The notes: generated by a model not told the origin, from the letters alone. A DNA stretch of 62,345 nucleotides from Acidaminococcus hominis (GCF_900291475.1 NZ_OLMM01000005.1:760054-822398), one strand, 5' to 3'; positions 9,448-19,201 are shown, counted from the first letter of the stretch. A program made the numbers and translations.

Positions 9448-9469
9448 AACAGAGTCAGATAGTTCCAAC

Positions 9470-9560
9470 GGAGTGGTACTCAAGTGGCTGAAGAGGACGG
9501 TTTGCTAAATCGTTAGGGGGGTTAAACCCCGCGTGGGTTCAAATCCCACCCACTCCGCCA
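9470..9560 (+). tRNA. tRNA-Ser (GCU)
   Basis: Reads AGC and AGU. A 91-base class II tRNA with acceptor stem GGAGTGG pairing with the 3' CCACTCC, encoded CCA, anticodon loop TTGCTAA with anticodon GCT, a long variable arm (AGGGGGGTTAAACCCC region) and T-loop GGTTCAAATCC. Confidence 0.97.
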
Positions 9561-9574
9561 TTATTTTTATTATG

Positions 9575-9607
9575 ACCGCATGCTTTTGGTAAGCAGGGCG
9601 GTTTTTT
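9575..9607 (+). terminator. Terminator of tRNA-Ser (GCU)
   Basis: ACCGC (9575-9579) pairs with GCGGT (9598-9602), with an inner GCTT/AAGC pairing, followed by TTTTT. It lies 15 bases after the tRNA. Confidence 0.75.
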
Positions 9608-9632
9608 ATTGCCCAAAATCGTGTGGAAAAGC

Positions 9633-9669
9633 AAAAATCGGAGAAAGCTCTAGGCTTCCTCCGATTTTT
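9633..9669 (-). terminator. Terminator of the HAD-IIA gene
   Basis: A 10-bp stem (9633-9642 with 9660-9669) with inner AGC/GCT pairing. On the minus strand it ends in a T-run (complement of 9633-9637), just after the stop at 9678. Confidence 0.75.
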
Positions 9670-9677
9670 TGTGTGGT

Positions 9678-10508
9678 TTATTTCTTTTCTTTGGCTTCTT
9701 TCGGCTCTGGTGCGTCAGCGTTATAACCGGGTACCAGATCTCCAATGCCATTTAGAATGTAGTGGGGTTGGTAGGAGAACTTCTTGATATTCTCCCGGGT
9801 GGAAACGCCGGTAAGTACCAGGACAGTTTCTAAACCGGTTTCTACCCCAGCCACAATGTCCGTATCCATTCTGTCACCAATCATTACAGAATCCTCGGAA
9901 TGGACGCCCAGCTTTTTCAGCCCGGTACGCATCATTAAAGGATTGGGTTTGCCGATGAAGTAGGCTTGCTTGCCGGTAGCCATTTCGATAGGCGATACCA
10001 AGGCCCGGCAGGCAGGAATGATACCCCGTTCACTGGGCCCGGTCAGGTCGGAGTTGGTGGCAATGAGCTTGGCCCCCTTGTGGATCAGCTCCGTGGCCTT
10101 GAGAATCATTTCGTAGTTATAGCCGGTGGTTTCCCCGACGACCACGTAATCTGGATTTACATCGTTAAAGGTAATGCCGGCATCGTACAGGGCGTTTAAC
10201 AGGCCGTGAGCCCCGATTACGTAAGCAGAGCAGTCCGGCGCCTGGTTTTTGAGAAAATGTGCCGTAGCCAAAGCACTGGTGTAGAAATGGCTTTCTTCAA
10301 TATCGATTCCCATGGCCAGCAGCTTTTTGCGCAGTTCCAGGGGAGAACGTTCACTGGAGTTGGTGAGAAAGAGAAATTGTTTCTTTTCTTTTTTCAGCCA
10401 GGCGACAAATTCCTTCACGCCGGGCAGCAGGGTGTTGCCATGATAGATGACACCGTCCATATCACTGATGAAACCTTTTTTATTGCGAATGATGTTCAGA
10501 TCACGCAT
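9678..10508 (-). CDS. HAD-IIA family phosphatase (NagD-like)
   Basis: Haloacid-dehalogenase-type phosphatase of the NagD / p-nitrophenylphosphatase subfamily; substrate unknown, family members act on nucleotides or sugar phosphates. The 276 residues show motif I DMDGVIYHG near residue 17, motif II LTNSS near 49, the large IIA cap between motifs II and III, the KPNPLMM segment, and motif IV GDRMDTDI. The tail is lysine- and glutamate-rich. Start ATG follows AGGGAG. Transcribed alone and divergent from the decarboxylase gene at 10688. Confidence 0.88.
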   Translation of the reverse strand: MRDLNIIRNKKGFISDMDGVIYHGNTLLPGVKEFVAWLKKEKKQFLFLTNSSERSPLELRKKLLAMGIDIEESHFYTSALATAHFLKNQAPDCSAYVIGAHGLLNALYDAGITFNDVNPDYVVVGETTGYNYEMILKATELIHKGAKLIATNSDLTGPSERGIIPACRALVSPIEMATGKQAYFIGKPNPLMMRTGLKKLGVHSEDSVMIGDRMDTDIVAGVETGLETVLVLTGVSTRENIKKFSYQPHYILNGIGDLVPGYNADAPEPKEAKEKK

Positions 10509-10687
10509 ATTATTTCTCCCTTCGATAGTTTAATTCTATTATCCATTTTCTCCGTAAAAATTACAACAAGGTTTTGTGATTTTCTGGGAAAATTACAAAA
10601 GAGGGGAAGGGCAGGGGACGAGTGGTTTCTAGTGGCAGGCGGCCTCCTTATATGATAAAATAAAATATTGACTAAGGAGGCATAATC

Positions 10688-12136
10688 TTGACTGCACAAA
10701 AACCTTTGCTGGCTGCGGTAGAAAAATACCGGCTGGCTCACGTATATCCTCTGCATACTCCTGGTCATAAAGGAGGCAGGGGCGCCGATCCGGATCTAAT
10801 GCATTTGGCAGGGCCGGTGGCATTGGAAAGTGATGTTTCTCTTATGGAGGAACTGGACGATATCCATCATCCTTCCGGCTGCATCAAGGCGCTGGAAGAT
10901 CAGGCAGCCAAGGTGTACCATGCTGATCGCTGCTTTTTGGGGGTGAACGGCACCACCGGGGTTATTCACGGGATGCTGCTGGGGGCTCTGAACCCTGGGG
11001 ACAAAATCCTGATTCCCCGCAATTCCCACCGTTCGGTAATGGGCGGGCTGGTACTGGGCGATTTGACACCTGTGTATGTCCGGCCCTGCTATAGCGAAAC
11101 CTGGCGGCTGAGCCTCCAGATTACCCCGGAGCAGGTGGAGCAGGCTTTTCAGGAACAGCCGGACCTGAAGGCCGTATTTTTGACCACCCCCAACTATTTT
11201 GGCCTGGCGGCGGATACGGCAAAGATTGCCCAAATCGCCCATGCTCATGGGGCGGTGCTCCTGGTAGATGAGGCCCATGGGCCCCACCTGGGGTTTTCGG
11301 AGCAGCTGCCGCCTTCGGCCATGGACTGCGGCGCCGATGCGGCGGCCCAGAGCACCCATAAAATTGTGGGGGCTATGACCCAGTGCTCGCTGCTGCAGGT
11401 CCGCTACGGACGGCTGCGGCCAGAACGGCTGGAAGCGGCCATGAGCCTGGTAACCACCACCAGCCCCAACTATATCCTTATGGGATCCCTGGACGGGGCG
11501 GTGGCCCAGCTGTTGGACCACGGCCGGGAAATGGCAGAGCAGTCCCTGCGGGCTGGCAAGCTGCTGCGGCAGGTGCTTAGAAAGCTGCCGGGACTGCCGG
11601 TCCTGGATCAGGAACTCCTTGGCCAGGGGGGCGTTGCGGCTGTAGATGGAGGAAAAGTAACCATTCAGGTCAGCGCCCTGGGCATCACCGGCCCGGAAGC
11701 GGCGCAGGCCCTGCGGGAGCAGGGAATTGCCGTGGAACTGGTGGATCAGGACCACGTGCTTTTTTTGGTAACGTATGCAGATGATACCCCGGAATTTGCA
11801 GCTGTGGCCGAAAAAATCCGGCAGGTGCTGGAAAAAATGGCGAAAGCTGCAGGGGCTATGCTTCCGGTGCCGGAGCCGGCCGCACTGCCGGAACTGGTAC
11901 TGCCGCCCCGGCAGGCCTTTTTCAGCCGCCGGCATGCGGTGCCCTTTGCTGAGGCCGCAGGAGAAATTGCTGGGGAAAGCATCAGCTTTTATCCGCCGGG
12001 GATTCCCCTGGTGGTTCCTGGGGAACGGCTTACCCAGGAAATGCTGGACTACTGCCGCAAATTGCAGGCAAAGGGGCTCTTGGTCAGCGGCCCCCGGGAT
12101 ACAACACTTGAGACCATTGAGGTGATGGACAAATGA
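10688..12136 (+). CDS. Orn/Lys/Arg decarboxylase family protein (YaaO-like)
   Basis: PLP-dependent fold-type I decarboxylase of the ornithine/lysine/arginine family, 482 residues, the short Bacillus YaaO/SpeA type without the N-terminal wing domain. Visible motifs are YPLHTPGHKGG near the start, the PLP-contacting DEAHGPH, and the PLP lysine in STHKIVGAMTQ near residue 225. Which amino acid is decarboxylated cannot be told. TTG start six bases after AAGGAGG. It overlaps tmk by four bases (ATGA), so translation is coupled. B. subtilis has the same yaaO-tmk pair at the head of the same block. Confidence 0.9.
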   Translation: MTAQKPLLAAVEKYRLAHVYPLHTPGHKGGRGADPDLMHLAGPVALESDVSLMEELDDIHHPSGCIKALEDQAAKVYHADRCFLGVNGTTGVIHGMLLGALNPGDKILIPRNSHRSVMGGLVLGDLTPVYVRPCYSETWRLSLQITPEQVEQAFQEQPDLKAVFLTTPNYFGLAADTAKIAQIAHAHGAVLLVDEAHGPHLGFSEQLPPSAMDCGADAAAQSTHKIVGAMTQCSLLQVRYGRLRPERLEAAMSLVTTTSPNYILMGSLDGAVAQLLDHGREMAEQSLRAGKLLRQVLRKLPGLPVLDQELLGQGGVAAVDGGKVTIQVSALGITGPEAAQALREQGIAVELVDQDHVLFLVTYADDTPEFAAVAEKIRQVLEKMAKAAGAMLPVPEPAALPELVLPPRQAFFSRRHAVPFAEAAGEIAGESISFYPPGIPLVVPGERLTQEMLDYCRKLQAKGLLVSGPRDTTLETIEVMDK

Positions 12137-12750
12137 ACAAAGGTTTGTTTATCGTACTGGAAGGACCCGATGGCAGCGGGAAAACTACCCAGGCTGCCAA
12201 GCTGGCAGATTGGTTCCGGCTGTATGGCCGGGAAGTGGTGGTAACCCGGGAACCCGGGGGCACGGAAGCGGCCGAAGAAATCCGGGAAATTGTCCTGGAT
12301 CCGGCCCTGAATTTGTCCGCTGAAACGGAAATCCTGCTGCATCTGGCAGCCCGGGCCGACCATGTGGCCAAGGTAATCCGGCCGGCGGTGGAAGCGGGGA
12401 AGGTGGTCCTATGTGACCGGTTCAGCGACTCTACCCTGGTGTATCAGGGGATTCTCCGGAACCGGGACCTGGGAGAGCTGGTGCAGTTAAACGGCTTTGC
12501 GACCCAGGGCCTGCTGCCGGATTTGACCCTGCTTTTGGACGGCAGTCCCCGGGCTCTCTTGAGCCGACGGAAGGACCGGGGAGTAGTGGATAAATTTGAA
12601 TTGCAGGGGCTGGACTTTCAGGAGAAGGTCAGAAATGGCTACCTGCAGCTGGCCAAAGCGGAGCCGGAGCGGTTCCTGGTGGTGGATGCCCTGGGAGACC
12701 CGGCTGTGGTGTCGGCCGAAATCACCAAGCAATTGGAAAAACTGCTGTAA
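12133..12750 (+). CDS. tmk: Thymidylate kinase
   Basis: Phosphorylates dTMP to dTDP. 205 residues with P-loop EGPDGSGKTT near residue 9, the DR(F/Y) signature CDRFSDSTLVYQG near residue 93, and a lid region around RRKDRG. Starts within the last codons of the decarboxylase gene. In Bacillus, yaaQ and yaaR lie between tmk and holB; here holB follows directly after 20-40 bases. Confidence 0.95.
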   Translation: MNKGLFIVLEGPDGSGKTTQAAKLADWFRLYGREVVVTREPGGTEAAEEIREIVLDPALNLSAETEILLHLAARADHVAKVIRPAVEAGKVVLCDRFSDSTLVYQGILRNRDLGELVQLNGFATQGLLPDLTLLLDGSPRALLSRRKDRGVVDKFELQGLDFQEKVRNGYLQLAKAEPERFLVVDALGDPAVVSAEITKQLEKLL

Positions 12751-12786
12751 ATAACGCCGCCTTGCGGCAGAATGATAGGGATGCGT

Positions 12787-13890
12787 ATGTGGGATCGTAT
12801 TGTTGGACACGAAATTGAAAAGCGCTTTCTGCAGAACCTGCTGACAGGAGAGCGGAAAACTCCTTCACTGTTGTTCTACGGGCCCGAAGGCATCGGCAAG
12901 AAGAAGCTGGCGCTGGAATTTGCCAAAAGTTTCCTCTGTTTGGAGGACCCTTTGACGGATACTTCCTGCAAAAGCTGCCGGGCCTTTGGGGCAGGGTCCC
13001 ATCCGGACCTGTTGTTGGTGGAGCCGGGCGGCAATACCAGTACCATCAGCATTGGCCAAATCCGGCAGCTGAGCCAACAGGCCCTGTACGCCCCGGTGCT
13101 GTCCCCCTATAAAGTATGCATTATCGAACAGGCGGACCATATGCAGGAAACCGCCCAAAACGCGCTGCTGAAGCTTTTGGAAGAACCGCCGGACTACTGG
13201 CTGTTCATCCTGGTGGCAGACCGGGTGGAGGCTCTTTTGCCCACCATTTTATCCAGGGTGGTACAGATCCAGTTCTATCCCCTAACCCTGGAGCAGACCC
13301 GGCAGGCTATGGAGCAGGCCCTGCTGACCCAGTGGGAAGTGCCCGAAAGCCTGGAGGGAGCAGAGCCCGGTGCCGTCCAGGCCCAGTGGCTAAAGGAAGG
13401 GCCGGTACTCAGCGCGCTTGCCGGGGGATCACCTGGCAAGGCCGTGGACTTGTTCCGGCTGGAGGCCCTCACCCTGCGGCAGCAGGTCCTGGACCTTTTG
13501 GAAAAGGTGGACGAGGACCAGCTGATGGTTTATCTTAAAGGGCTGGATTGGTTGGACAAGGCAGCCACAGCCCCCAAAAAGAAAAACAGCGGAGATGGCG
13601 AAAAGGAGCCGGCTTTTGACCGGCGGGAACCGGATTTTCTCCGGCTGGAACTTTTGCTGCTGCTGCTGCGGGACGGTTTGCTGCTCCAGGCGGGAGTGGC
13701 AGCGCCCTTGTACAATGAAGATATAAGAAAAGAGGCAGCCCTGTGCTTTGCCGGCTGGAAACCCAGCCAGCTGCGCAGAACCTTGGACCTGGTACAGGAA
13801 AGCCGGCTGGCCATTGCCCGTTTTGTGCCCCGGCGCCTGGTATTTGAGGCCCTGCTGCTAGAGATACAGGCATTGCGAAAGGAGATGTAG
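12787..13890 (+). CDS. holB: DNA polymerase III delta-prime subunit
   Basis: Clamp-loader subunit that helps open the beta clamp and place it on primed DNA. The AAA+ N-terminal region starts WDRIVGHE and has a P-loop-like GPEGIGKKKLALEFAK near residue 32, zinc-type cysteines (CLEDPLTDTSCKSC), and the segment EEPPDYWLFILVAD then TILSRVVQIQF. I chose the ATG at 12787, six bases after AGGG. ATGs at 12772 and 12781 are in frame but lack spacing to a ribosome site. Lies between tmk and ricT as in Bacillus. Confidence 0.9.
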   Translation: MWDRIVGHEIEKRFLQNLLTGERKTPSLLFYGPEGIGKKKLALEFAKSFLCLEDPLTDTSCKSCRAFGAGSHPDLLLVEPGGNTSTISIGQIRQLSQQALYAPVLSPYKVCIIEQADHMQETAQNALLKLLEEPPDYWLFILVADRVEALLPTILSRVVQIQFYPLTLEQTRQAMEQALLTQWEVPESLEGAEPGAVQAQWLKEGPVLSALAGGSPGKAVDLFRLEALTLRQQVLDLLEKVDEDQLMVYLKGLDWLDKAATAPKKKNSGDGEKEPAFDRREPDFLRLELLLLLLRDGLLLQAGVAAPLYNEDIRKEAALCFAGWKPSQLRRTLDLVQESRLAIARFVPRRLVFEALLLEIQALRKEM

Positions 13891-13891
13891 T

Positions 13892-14725
13892 GTGGTTACT
13901 ATTGTTGGAGTCCGGTTTAAGAAAGCCGGCAAGATTTATTATTTTGCTCCAGGAGAACTGAAGCTGGAAAAAGGGGACCATGTGATTGTGGAAACCGCCC
14001 GGGGAATTGAATATGGCCAAGTGGTGATTCCCCAGCAGGAAGTACCGGAAGAAAAAATTGTTTCTCCTCTGAAAACCGTACTGCGCAAGGGCACTGAAAA
14101 AGATGCCCGGCAGGTAGAAGAAAATCACCAGAAGGAAAAGGAAGCCTTCGCCATCTGTGAAAAGAAAATTGCGGCCCGGAAGCTGGATATGCATCTGGTG
14201 AACGTAGAATATACTTTTGATGTGGGCAAGATTATTTTTTATTTTACAGCCGATGGCCGGATTGATTTCCGGGAATTGGTGAAGGATTTGGCAGCGGTGT
14301 TCCGTACCCGGATTGAACTGCGCCAGATTGGCGTCCGGGACGAAGCGAAAATGCTGGGCGGCATTGGCTGCTGCGGCCGTCCCCTGTGCTGTGCCACCTT
14401 CCTGGGAGATTTTGAGCCGGTATCCATCCGGATGGCCAAGGAACAGAACCTGTCCCTGAACCCGACCAAGATTTCCGGGATCTGCGGCCGCCTGCTGTGC
14501 TGCCTGAAATACGAAAATGATATGTACTGCGGGAAGAAGAAAGAAAAACGCAAGGAACATCTTACCGTTCCCAAACCAGGTATGAAAGTGGTTACGCCCA
14601 GCGGAGAGGGCATGGTGATGCATATCAGCCGCCGGGAACAGACAGTGACCGTAGAACTGTCCCCGGGAAACCGGATTGAAGTGGCCTGGGACGAGATTGT
14701 GGAATCTTCCCGGGCGGAGGATTAA
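13892..14725 (+). CDS. ricT: PSP1-domain protein RicT (YaaT)
   Basis: Homologue of Bacillus RicT, part of the Y-complex (RicA/RicF/RicT) that carries Fe-S clusters and affects mRNA maturation, competence and sporulation. The 277 residues carry the PSP1 C-terminal domain with two cysteine clusters, CCGRPLCC near residue 160 and CGRLLCCLKYEN near 200. GTG start eight bases after AAAGGAG. The stop overlaps the next start by one base. Partners RicA and RicF are not in the window. Confidence 0.9.
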   Translation: MVTIVGVRFKKAGKIYYFAPGELKLEKGDHVIVETARGIEYGQVVIPQQEVPEEKIVSPLKTVLRKGTEKDARQVEENHQKEKEAFAICEKKIAARKLDMHLVNVEYTFDVGKIIFYFTADGRIDFRELVKDLAAVFRTRIELRQIGVRDEAKMLGGIGCCGRPLCCATFLGDFEPVSIRMAKEQNLSLNPTKISGICGRLLCCLKYENDMYCGKKKEKRKEHLTVPKPGMKVVTPSGEGMVMHISRREQTVTVELSPGNRIEVAWDEIVESSRAED

Positions 14726-15453
14726 TGAAGGACACAGAACGGAAGGACTGCCTGCCCGATGGGAAAACCGTAATCTGGCAGGATCCCCAGGAATTTTGCT
14801 TTACCACGGACGCCGTATTTCTGGCGGCTTTTCCCCATCTGGTGAAAAAGGCCAGGGTGCTGGAGCTGGGCTGCGGCACCGGGGCAGTGAGTCTGATGCT
14901 GGCCCTGCGGGGTGCCGGGTCCGTTTTGGGGGTGGACTACAATCCCCACGTGATTGAGCTGCTGAACCGCAGCATTAGGGAGAACCATCTGGAACAGGTG
15001 GTGACGGTCCACCAGCTGGATTTGCGGAATCTCCGCCAGCTGGTGCCCAGCGAAAGCCTGGACCTGGTGGCGGCCAATCCGCCCTACCGGGTAGGAGGCC
15101 GGCGGCGTCAGGTAGGCACGGCGGCTTGCCATGAGGTGGATACGACCCTGGAAGATTTTTTCCAGGCGGCGGCCTATGGCCTAAAGACCAAGGGCCGTTT
15201 TGCCCTGGTTCAGTTGCCGGAGCGGTTTACCGAGGCAGTGAAGCTGGGGCTGGCCTATCAGCTGGAATTAAAACGGCTCCAGTGGGTCCATTCCTATGTG
15301 GACCGGCCTGCCTGGATTTTTTTGGCAGAATTTGTAAAAGGGGGACGGCCGGGCCTGACGGTCCTGTCGCCCTTGTGTATGTATAACCCTGACGGGTCCT
15401 ACAGCAAGGAAACGCTGGCCTATTACCGGGCTGGCACAACAAGGGAGGAATAG
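14725..15453 (+). CDS. tRNA1(Val) A37 N6-methyltransferase-like (TrmN6/YabB)
   Basis: SAM-dependent methyltransferase, 242 residues. The glycine motif LELGCGTGAVSLML lies near residue 50, and the catalytic NPPY motif of N6-adenine methyltransferases near residue 119. The family (YfiC/TrmN6; Bacillus YabB) methylates adenosine 37 of valine tRNA. Neighbouring ricT and rsmI match the Bacillus order yaaT-(yabA)-yabB-(yazA)-rsmI; yabA and yazA are absent here. The exact target is inferred from family membership. Confidence 0.87.
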   Translation: MKDTERKDCLPDGKTVIWQDPQEFCFTTDAVFLAAFPHLVKKARVLELGCGTGAVSLMLALRGAGSVLGVDYNPHVIELLNRSIRENHLEQVVTVHQLDLRNLRQLVPSESLDLVAANPPYRVGGRRRQVGTAACHEVDTTLEDFFQAAAYGLKTKGRFALVQLPERFTEAVKLGLAYQLELKRLQWVHSYVDRPAWIFLAEFVKGGRPGLTVLSPLCMYNPDGSYSKETLAYYRAGTTREE

Positions 15454-15456
15454 AAT

Positions 15457-16287
15457 ATGGCAGAACAAGGCATTCTGTATTTGTGTGCCACTCCCATTGG
15501 GAACCTGGAAGACATGACGCCCCGGGCCCTGCGGATGCTCCAGGAGGCGGATCTCATTGCTGCCGAGGATACCCGGCATACCCGGCAGCTGCTGAACCAT
15601 TTTGACATTCATGGCCAGTTGCTGAGCTACCATGAACACAATAAGGAAAAGATGGGACCGGTGCTGCTGTCCGCACTCCAGGAAGGAAAGAACATTGCCT
15701 TGGTCAGCGATGCGGGTTTTCCCGGGATTTCTGACCCTGGGGAGCAGATTGCCAAAGAGGCCATTGCAGCCGGCATCCAGGTGGTGCCCGTGCCCGGTGC
15801 CAATGCGGCCCTGACGGCCCTGGTAGCTTCCGGCCTACCGTCCACCCCTTTCTTTTTTGGGGGCTTTTTGCCCAAGAGCCGGAGGAACCGGAAGGAAAAG
15901 CTGGAAGAATGGAAAAATATTCCCGCTACCCTGATTCTCTACGAAGCACCCCACCGGATTACGGAAGTGCTGAAGGATATGGAGGAGGTCTGGGGCAATC
16001 GGCGGCTGGCCATGTGCCGGGAGCTGACCAAGCTTCACGAGGAATTTTTCCGGGGCACGGTGGAACAGGCCCGGCAGCACCTGGATGAAAATCCGCCCCG
16101 GGGTGAATTTGTCCTGGTGGTGGAGCAGGGGGAAGTGGTCCGGGAAGAACCTCAGGGTGATCCCCTGGACGAGGTACGCCGGCTGATGGAAAGCGGCGTG
16201 GACAAGAAGACGGCCCTAGCCCAGGCTGCCAAAACCTACAAGGTGCCCAAACGGGAGCTGTACAACCGGCTGCTGAAGGAAGAATAA
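15457..16287 (+). CDS. rsmI: 16S rRNA (cytidine 1402-2'-O)-methyltransferase
   Basis: Ribose-methylates C1402 in the 30S decoding centre. 276 residues, tetrapyrrole-methylase fold: LCATPIGNLEDMT at the start, AEDTRHTRQLLNHF, the SDAGFPGISDPG loop near residue 86, and FFFGGFLP. The C-terminal domain has the usual helical KKTALAQAAKTYKVPKRELY element. Follows the methyltransferase gene by three bases, with GGGAGGAA as ribosome site. Last gene before a short gap and metG. Confidence 0.94.
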   Translation: MAEQGILYLCATPIGNLEDMTPRALRMLQEADLIAAEDTRHTRQLLNHFDIHGQLLSYHEHNKEKMGPVLLSALQEGKNIALVSDAGFPGISDPGEQIAKEAIAAGIQVVPVPGANAALTALVASGLPSTPFFFGGFLPKSRRNRKEKLEEWKNIPATLILYEAPHRITEVLKDMEEVWGNRRLAMCRELTKLHEEFFRGTVEQARQHLDENPPRGEFVLVVEQGEVVREEPQGDPLDEVRRLMESGVDKKTALAQAAKTYKVPKRELYNRLLKEE

Positions 16288-16381
16288 GCTTTTTCCAACG
16301 AAAGAAAGAAGAGAATTTTCTTTTTGGGAAGAATTGTAGTATGATAAGGAAAGATTCACTTATTCAGACAGAAAAAGGGGA

Positions 16382-18334
16382 ATGATGATGACTAAACCGA
16401 GTTTTTATATTACGACACCCATCTATTATCCCAGTGCCAACCTGCATATAGGCCATGCCTACTGCACCACCATTGCGGATACCATTGCCCGGTACAAACG
16501 GGCCAATGGTTTTGATGTCCGGTTCATTACCGGCAGTGACGAACACGGCCAAAAGATCCAGCGCAAGGCCAAGGAAGCTGGCGTTACCCCCATCCAATAC
16601 GTGGACGGCATTGTGGCCAACTTCAAAAAATTGTGGAGTATGCTGGGCATCAGCTACGACGATTTTGTCCGTACCTCCGAACCCCGCCACCAAAAAGTGG
16701 TGCAGGAAGTCCTGAAGCGGGTTTATGATAAGGGCGACATCTATAAGAAGGACTATGTGGGCAAGTATTGCGTACCCTGCGAATCCTTCTGGACGGACCA
16801 CCAGATTGAAGAAGCCGGCGGGGTTTGCCCCGATTGCGGCCGTCCGGTAGAAACCATGAAGGAATCCAGCTATTTCTTCAAAATGAGCAATTATCAGGAC
16901 AAAATCCTGGAATATATCGAAGCCCATCCTGACTTTATCCAGCCGGTAAGCCGCCGGAACGAGATGATCAGCTTCCTGAAGCAGGGGCTGGAAGATTTGT
17001 GCATTTCCCGGAGCAGCTTTGACTGGGGTATTCCTGTGCCCTGGGATCCGAAACACGTGGTATATGTATGGTTTGATGCCCTGCTGGCCTACTTTACCGG
17101 CATCGGCTGCATGGCCGACATGGAGGAATTCCATCGTTTCTGGCCGGCGGACCTGCACCTAGTGGGCAAGGAAATCGTGCGTTTCCATACCATCATTTGG
17201 CCGGCCATGCTGATGGCCATGGGTGAAGAATTGCCCAAGGAAGTCTACGGCCATGGCTGGCTGGTGGTAGACGGGGACAAAATGAGCAAATCCAAGGGCA
17301 ACGTGGTTGACCCGGTGGAACCCATTAAGGAATTTGGCCCCGACGCTGTCCGTTATTTCCTGCTGCGGGAAATCAGCCTGGGCAGCGACGGCAACTACTC
17401 CCGGAAAGGTTTGATCAGACGGGTAAACACCGACCTGGCCAACGACCTGGGGAACTTGCAGTACCGTACGGTTTCCATGATTGAAAAGTATCACGGCGGT
17501 GTGGTGCATAAGACTGTGGTGGATAACGAAGTGGATGCTGCTTTCCGGGAACTGGCTGCGGTTACCCTGAAGGATTACCGGGCTGCCATGGATAAGTATG
17601 CCATCAACGACGGGATTAAGGTAATCTGGAACTACGTAGGCGCTGCCAACAAGTACATTGACGCTTCTACGCCCTGGATTTTGGCCAAGGACCCGGCACA
17701 GGCCAAACGCCTGGAAGCTGTAATGTATAATCTGGCCGATGCAGTCCGGAATATTGCCATTCTGATTTCCTCCATGATGCCCTTTACGGCGCCCAAAATC
17801 TACGAACAGCTGGGCCTTGCCGTACCGGACCAGTTTATGCTGGACGATGTAGCCTGGGGCAACCTGCCTGACGGCACCAAGGTCCAAAAAGGTCAGCCCA
17901 TCTTCCCGAGAATTGAGGAGGAAGAAGAACCGGCTGCGGAAAAGGCTGCTCCTGTAACGGAAGCCAAAAAGGAAAGCAAGAAAGCTGCGGCTGCCGGGGT
18001 TGTTACGCCGGACCAGATTACCATTGAAGATTTCGGCAAATTGGACCTGCGGGTAGCTACCATTGAAAAGGCAGAACGGGTTCCCAAAACCGATAAATTG
18101 ATGAAAATTACGGTAAAAGTGGGCGAAGAAGAGCGGACTATTGTTTCCGGCATTGCCCAGTACTATACGGAAGAAGACCTGCCCGGCAAGAACGTGGTGG
18201 TCATTGCCAACCTGAAACCGGCCAAGCTGAAGGGCATTGAGTCCCGGGGCATGCTGCTGGCCGCTTCTGATGGTCAGGGCCATCTGGTTCTTGTAGAAGC
18301 TCCTGGGATTTCTTCCGGCAGCAAGGTGAAATAA
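16382..18334 (+). CDS. metG: Methionyl-tRNA synthetase
   Basis: Charges tRNA-Met. 650 residues: catalytic Rossmann fold with the HIGH-equivalent HIGHAYC near residue 21, a CP1 zinc knuckle with CVPC and CPDC (one metal site pattern), the KMSKSKGN loop near residue 300, the anticodon-binding helix bundle, and an alanine/lysine-rich linker. It ends in an EMAP-II/Trbp111-type tRNA-binding domain (about 540-650, signature DLRVATIEKAE and GIESRGMLLAAS). Three consecutive ATGs occur at 16382, 16385 and 16388; AGGGGA lies just before, so any may be used. Followed by tatD after one base. Confidence 0.96.
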   Translation: MMMTKPSFYITTPIYYPSANLHIGHAYCTTIADTIARYKRANGFDVRFITGSDEHGQKIQRKAKEAGVTPIQYVDGIVANFKKLWSMLGISYDDFVRTSEPRHQKVVQEVLKRVYDKGDIYKKDYVGKYCVPCESFWTDHQIEEAGGVCPDCGRPVETMKESSYFFKMSNYQDKILEYIEAHPDFIQPVSRRNEMISFLKQGLEDLCISRSSFDWGIPVPWDPKHVVYVWFDALLAYFTGIGCMADMEEFHRFWPADLHLVGKEIVRFHTIIWPAMLMAMGEELPKEVYGHGWLVVDGDKMSKSKGNVVDPVEPIKEFGPDAVRYFLLREISLGSDGNYSRKGLIRRVNTDLANDLGNLQYRTVSMIEKYHGGVVHKTVVDNEVDAAFRELAAVTLKDYRAAMDKYAINDGIKVIWNYVGAANKYIDASTPWILAKDPAQAKRLEAVMYNLADAVRNIAILISSMMPFTAPKIYEQLGLAVPDQFMLDDVAWGNLPDGTKVQKGQPIFPRIEEEEEPAAEKAAPVTEAKKESKKAAAAGVVTPDQITIEDFGKLDLRVATIEKAERVPKTDKLMKITVKVGEEERTIVSGIAQYYTEEDLPGKNVVVIANLKPAKLKGIESRGMLLAASDGQGHLVLVEAPGISSGSKVK

Positions 18335-18335
18335 T

Positions 18336-19115
18336 ATGGCACGTCTTCCTTTATACGATACCCATGCCCATTTGGACGTGGAAGATTTTGACGCGGATAG
18401 GAAAGAGCTGCTCCAGAAAATTGGTGAAAACATGGCCGGGATCATTGATCCCGGCTGTGATCTTCTTAGCTCCCAAAAAGCCCTGGACCTGGCTCATGCC
18501 TATCCCTTTGTATACGCCGCTGTAGGGCTGCACCCGGAAGAACTGTCCCATTGCAGCCTAAAGGATTTGGAGCAGCTGGATGCCTGGTGCGCCGACCCCA
18601 AGGTGGTGGCCATTGGAGAGATTGGACTGGACTACTACAACGATGAAAATTCGCCCCATGCCTTGCAGCAGGAGTTTCTCCAGGCCCAGCTGGAGCTGGC
18701 CAGGAAGCATCAGCTGCCGGTGATTCTCCACGACCGGGATTCCCACGAAGATCTGCTGGCCATTTTGCTCAGCCAGCCGGAGGACCTGACAGGGGTGCTC
18801 CACTGTTTTTCTGGCAGCTGGGAAATGGCGGAAAAACTCCTGGAACGGGGCTGGTACTTTGGCTTTGGGGGCACCAGCACCTTCAAGAACGACCGGGGGG
18901 TCCGGTCCATTTTGGCAAAAATGCCGGAAGACCGGATCCTCTTTGAAACCGATTCTCCCTACATGGCGCCGGTGCCTTATCGGGGCAAGCGGAACAATCC
19001 GCTGTATACCGCTATTGTGGCGGAGCGGGCGGCAGCCCTGAGGGGGACCACACCGGAAAAAATCATGGAATGTTCATCAAATAACGCAAAAATGTTGTTT
19101 TCCAAACTAAAATAA
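18336..19115 (+). CDS. tatD: TatD-family DNase
   Basis: Metal-dependent hydrolase of the TatD family (Bacillus YabD), with reported 3'-5' exonuclease activity on DNA and RNA. 259 residues. Metal-binding motifs: DTHAHLD near residue 8, GEIGLDYY near 93, HDRDSHED near 130, HCFSGS near 155, and ETDSPYMAPVPYRGKRN near 205. The start is one base after the metG stop, the order found in Bacillus. Confidence 0.94.
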   Translation: MARLPLYDTHAHLDVEDFDADRKELLQKIGENMAGIIDPGCDLLSSQKALDLAHAYPFVYAAVGLHPEELSHCSLKDLEQLDAWCADPKVVAIGEIGLDYYNDENSPHALQQEFLQAQLELARKHQLPVILHDRDSHEDLLAILLSQPEDLTGVLHCFSGSWEMAEKLLERGWYFGFGGTSTFKNDRGVRSILAKMPEDRILFETDSPYMAPVPYRGKRNNPLYTAIVAERAAALRGTTPEKIMECSSNNAKMLFSKLK

Positions 19116-19201
19116 GCCAAAACTATATGTAAATTTTACAAACTCGTTACATTTGCGACCGGGTAAATCGTACATAATTATCACCAGGTACTAACATCGT
19201 T